A program made the position numbers and the translations under genes. A DNA stretch of 6,677 nt from Sphingomonas sp. CCH10-B3. GTDB taxonomy: Bacteria; Pseudomonadota; Alphaproteobacteria; Sphingomonadales; Sphingomonadaceae. The stretch covers positions 1 through 6,677 of the forward strand of contig NZ_LSIJ01000071.1 in the NCBI RefSeq assembly GCF_001556185.1. The letters are read 5' to 3'. Positions 6,135-6,677 of the stretch are shown here, piece by piece (the first letter of the stretch is position 1; each line of letters opens with the position of its first letter). The notes below the pieces were generated by a model. The model was not told the origin of the DNA. It saw only the letters and a program-made list of their open reading frames with translations, and ran no database searches.

Positions 6135-6290
6135 GGGAGCGTGAGCACAACGTCCCGTTTGCAAGCAGCGCCGGATGATGGCGAGCACACTGGCAGATAA
6201 TTCGAGCAGGACGCTCCCCGCCAGTGGCAGATAGCGTGAGCAGGAAATCAGGCTGTTTGCGAGCAGACACTGATATGATTGCAAGCGCCT
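6135..6290. repeat. Irregular array of about seven GAGCA/AAGCA motifs at roughly 20-bp spacing
   Basis: Motif cores start at 6143 (GAGCA), 6163 (AAGCA), 6183 (GAGCA), 6204 (GAGCA), 6238 (GAGCA), 6261 (GAGCA) and 6283 (AAGCG), with steps of 20, 20, 21, 34, 23 and 22 bp. Longer relationships support real repetition. TGGCAGATA plus four variable bases plus GAGCAGGA occurs at 6191-6211 and again at 6225-6245. GTTTGC(A/G)AGCAG occurs at 6157-6168 and 6255-6266. GGGAGCGT (6135-6142) is inverted as ACGCTCCC (6211-6218). Spacing near two helical turns suggests several protein binding sites on one DNA face, as at ends of some tyrosine-recombinase elements. That role is only inferred. It is not CRISPR: units are too short and variable. 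Confidence 0.5.
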
Positions 6291-6326
6291 ACAGCTACGC
6301 GATCAACTTTTCGCATCCGTCTCACC

Positions 6327-6352
6327 CGATGTACGCCCGTTCTCATACATCG
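6327..6352. repeat. Inverted repeat downstream of the RclC-like gene, 7-bp arms
   Basis: CGATGTA (6327-6333) and TACATCG (6346-6352) are exact reverse complements with a 12-bp loop. It lies 35 bp past the stop of the - strand membrane protein gene, so it could act in its termination, but no T-run follows on that strand. Confidence 0.4.
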
Positions 6353-6387
6353 TGCGCGCGAGCCACCCGACAATCATGTGTTTGCCG

Positions 6388-6677
6388 TCACACGTCTGCT
6401 GTCCGTATGGACGCAAGTAGAAGGCACGCTGATGCCGCAAGAAGCACCAAGTCCTTCAACAGGAACTGTCCGGTTCCGGCCGAAATCGCCGGGAACCCGC
6501 CAGCGGTCGGCTCGGCGACGCCAGGCGTGCTCAGGAAAAACGTCAGTGTCACGGCATAAGTCAGGCATGACATCGCCGCGCCGAGAGCGGAGGCCGTCTT
6601 GTTGAAAGCACCGATAATCAGCGCAGCGGCCGTCGCGAGCTCGACGGTGCCTATAAAATAGCTTCCACCCTGCACCC
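6388..6677 (-). CDS. DUF417 / RclC-like inner membrane protein, C-terminal part (gene continues past window edge)
   Basis: The last 95 residues of a membrane protein are visible; the start lies to the right of the window, so the GTG near 6675 is not taken as a start. Three hydrophobic segments can be seen, near residues 5-24 (SYFIGTVELATAAALIIGAF), 29-49 and 70-90. Between them, TLTFFLSTPGVAEPTAGGFPAIS (43-65) and FLLKDLVLLAA (71-81) match the DUF417 (YkgB/RclC) pattern of a TPxxxxP loop, GFPxxS, then a final helix starting with KD. In E. coli, RclC belongs to the reactive-chlorine resistance operon; a related stress role here is only suggested. It is transcribed towards the GST gene with about 630 bp between. 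DoxX-like proteins share the fold type and are the main alternative. Confidence 0.75.
   Translation of the reverse strand, partial: VQGGSYFIGTVELATAAALIIGAFNKTASALGAAMSCLTYAVTLTFFLSTPGVAEPTAGGFPAISAGTGQFLLKDLVLLAASACLLLASIRTADV

Larger units (their letters stand above)
5754..6387. other. 634-bp region without a convincing gene between convergent genes
   Basis: Reading frames here are short, overlap on both strands and show no family pattern I recognise. The longest, on the - strand at 5974-6270 and 5808-6041, have low-complexity Arg/Ser-rich products and no ribosome binding site. The stretch does hold structure: a hairpin after the GST stop, two inverted repeats with 7-bp arms and 12-bp loops, a small CGCTT/AAGCG hairpin around 6091-6105, and a spaced repeat array at 6135-6290. 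GC content appears lower and less codon-like than in the flanking genes. It may be the decayed remnant of a mobile element. Confidence 0.6.

Noticed and set aside
5808..6270. Small - strand frames (77-98 residues) between GST and the membrane protein gene
   Set aside because: They overlap one another in different frames, have no convincing ribosome binding site and match no family I recognise.
6135..6290. CRISPR array
   Set aside because: Repeat units are short, variable and unevenly spaced, with no constant repeat of 23-37 bp and no cas genes nearby.

Overview
The window is high-GC DNA whose genes (a large GST-like protein, a BrnT/BrnA pair, a Tn3-family transposase with few recognisable Shine-Dalgarno sites) look most like an alphaproteobacterium, plausibly a sphingomonad. 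That assignment is an impression from protein style and base composition, not from a search.

The main object is a complete Tn3-family transposon at 56-4553 (4,498 bp). It is bounded by 38-bp terminal inverted repeats that match at 37 of 38 positions and have the classic Tn3 ends (GGGG outside, TAAG inside). From left to right it holds: IRL; a type II toxin-antitoxin pair, brnT-brnA, read leftwards towards IRL; a 216-bp non-coding stretch (659-874) whose tnpR-proximal part holds inverted and repeated motifs and should contain the res site; the serine resolvase tnpR; the 1001-residue transposase tnpA nine bases downstream; and IRR. The toxin-antitoxin pair is the only passenger, and it sits beside res, so it is transcribed divergently from tnpR-tnpA.

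The flanks do not show the 5-bp direct repeat expected of a simple Tn3 insertion (AATTA on the left, GTTGT on the right). The left flank (1-55) encodes a short peptide resembling the start of a MarR-type regulator, cut by IRL. The right flank starts directly with a GST-family gene whose ATG is only 36 bp outside IRR. The two sides were therefore probably not neighbours before the insertion, and a deletion, inversion or recombination has followed it.

Right of the transposon are a 387-residue GST-family protein (+ strand) and, entering from the right edge on the - strand, the C-terminal part of a DUF417/RclC-like inner membrane protein. These two genes converge on about 630 bp of apparently non-coding DNA (5754-6387). 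It holds two inverted repeats with 7-bp arms and 12-bp loops, a hairpin after the GST gene, and an irregular array of about seven (G/A)AGC(A) motifs spaced about 20-23 bp apart with one 34-bp step. The array is the least explained structure in the window.
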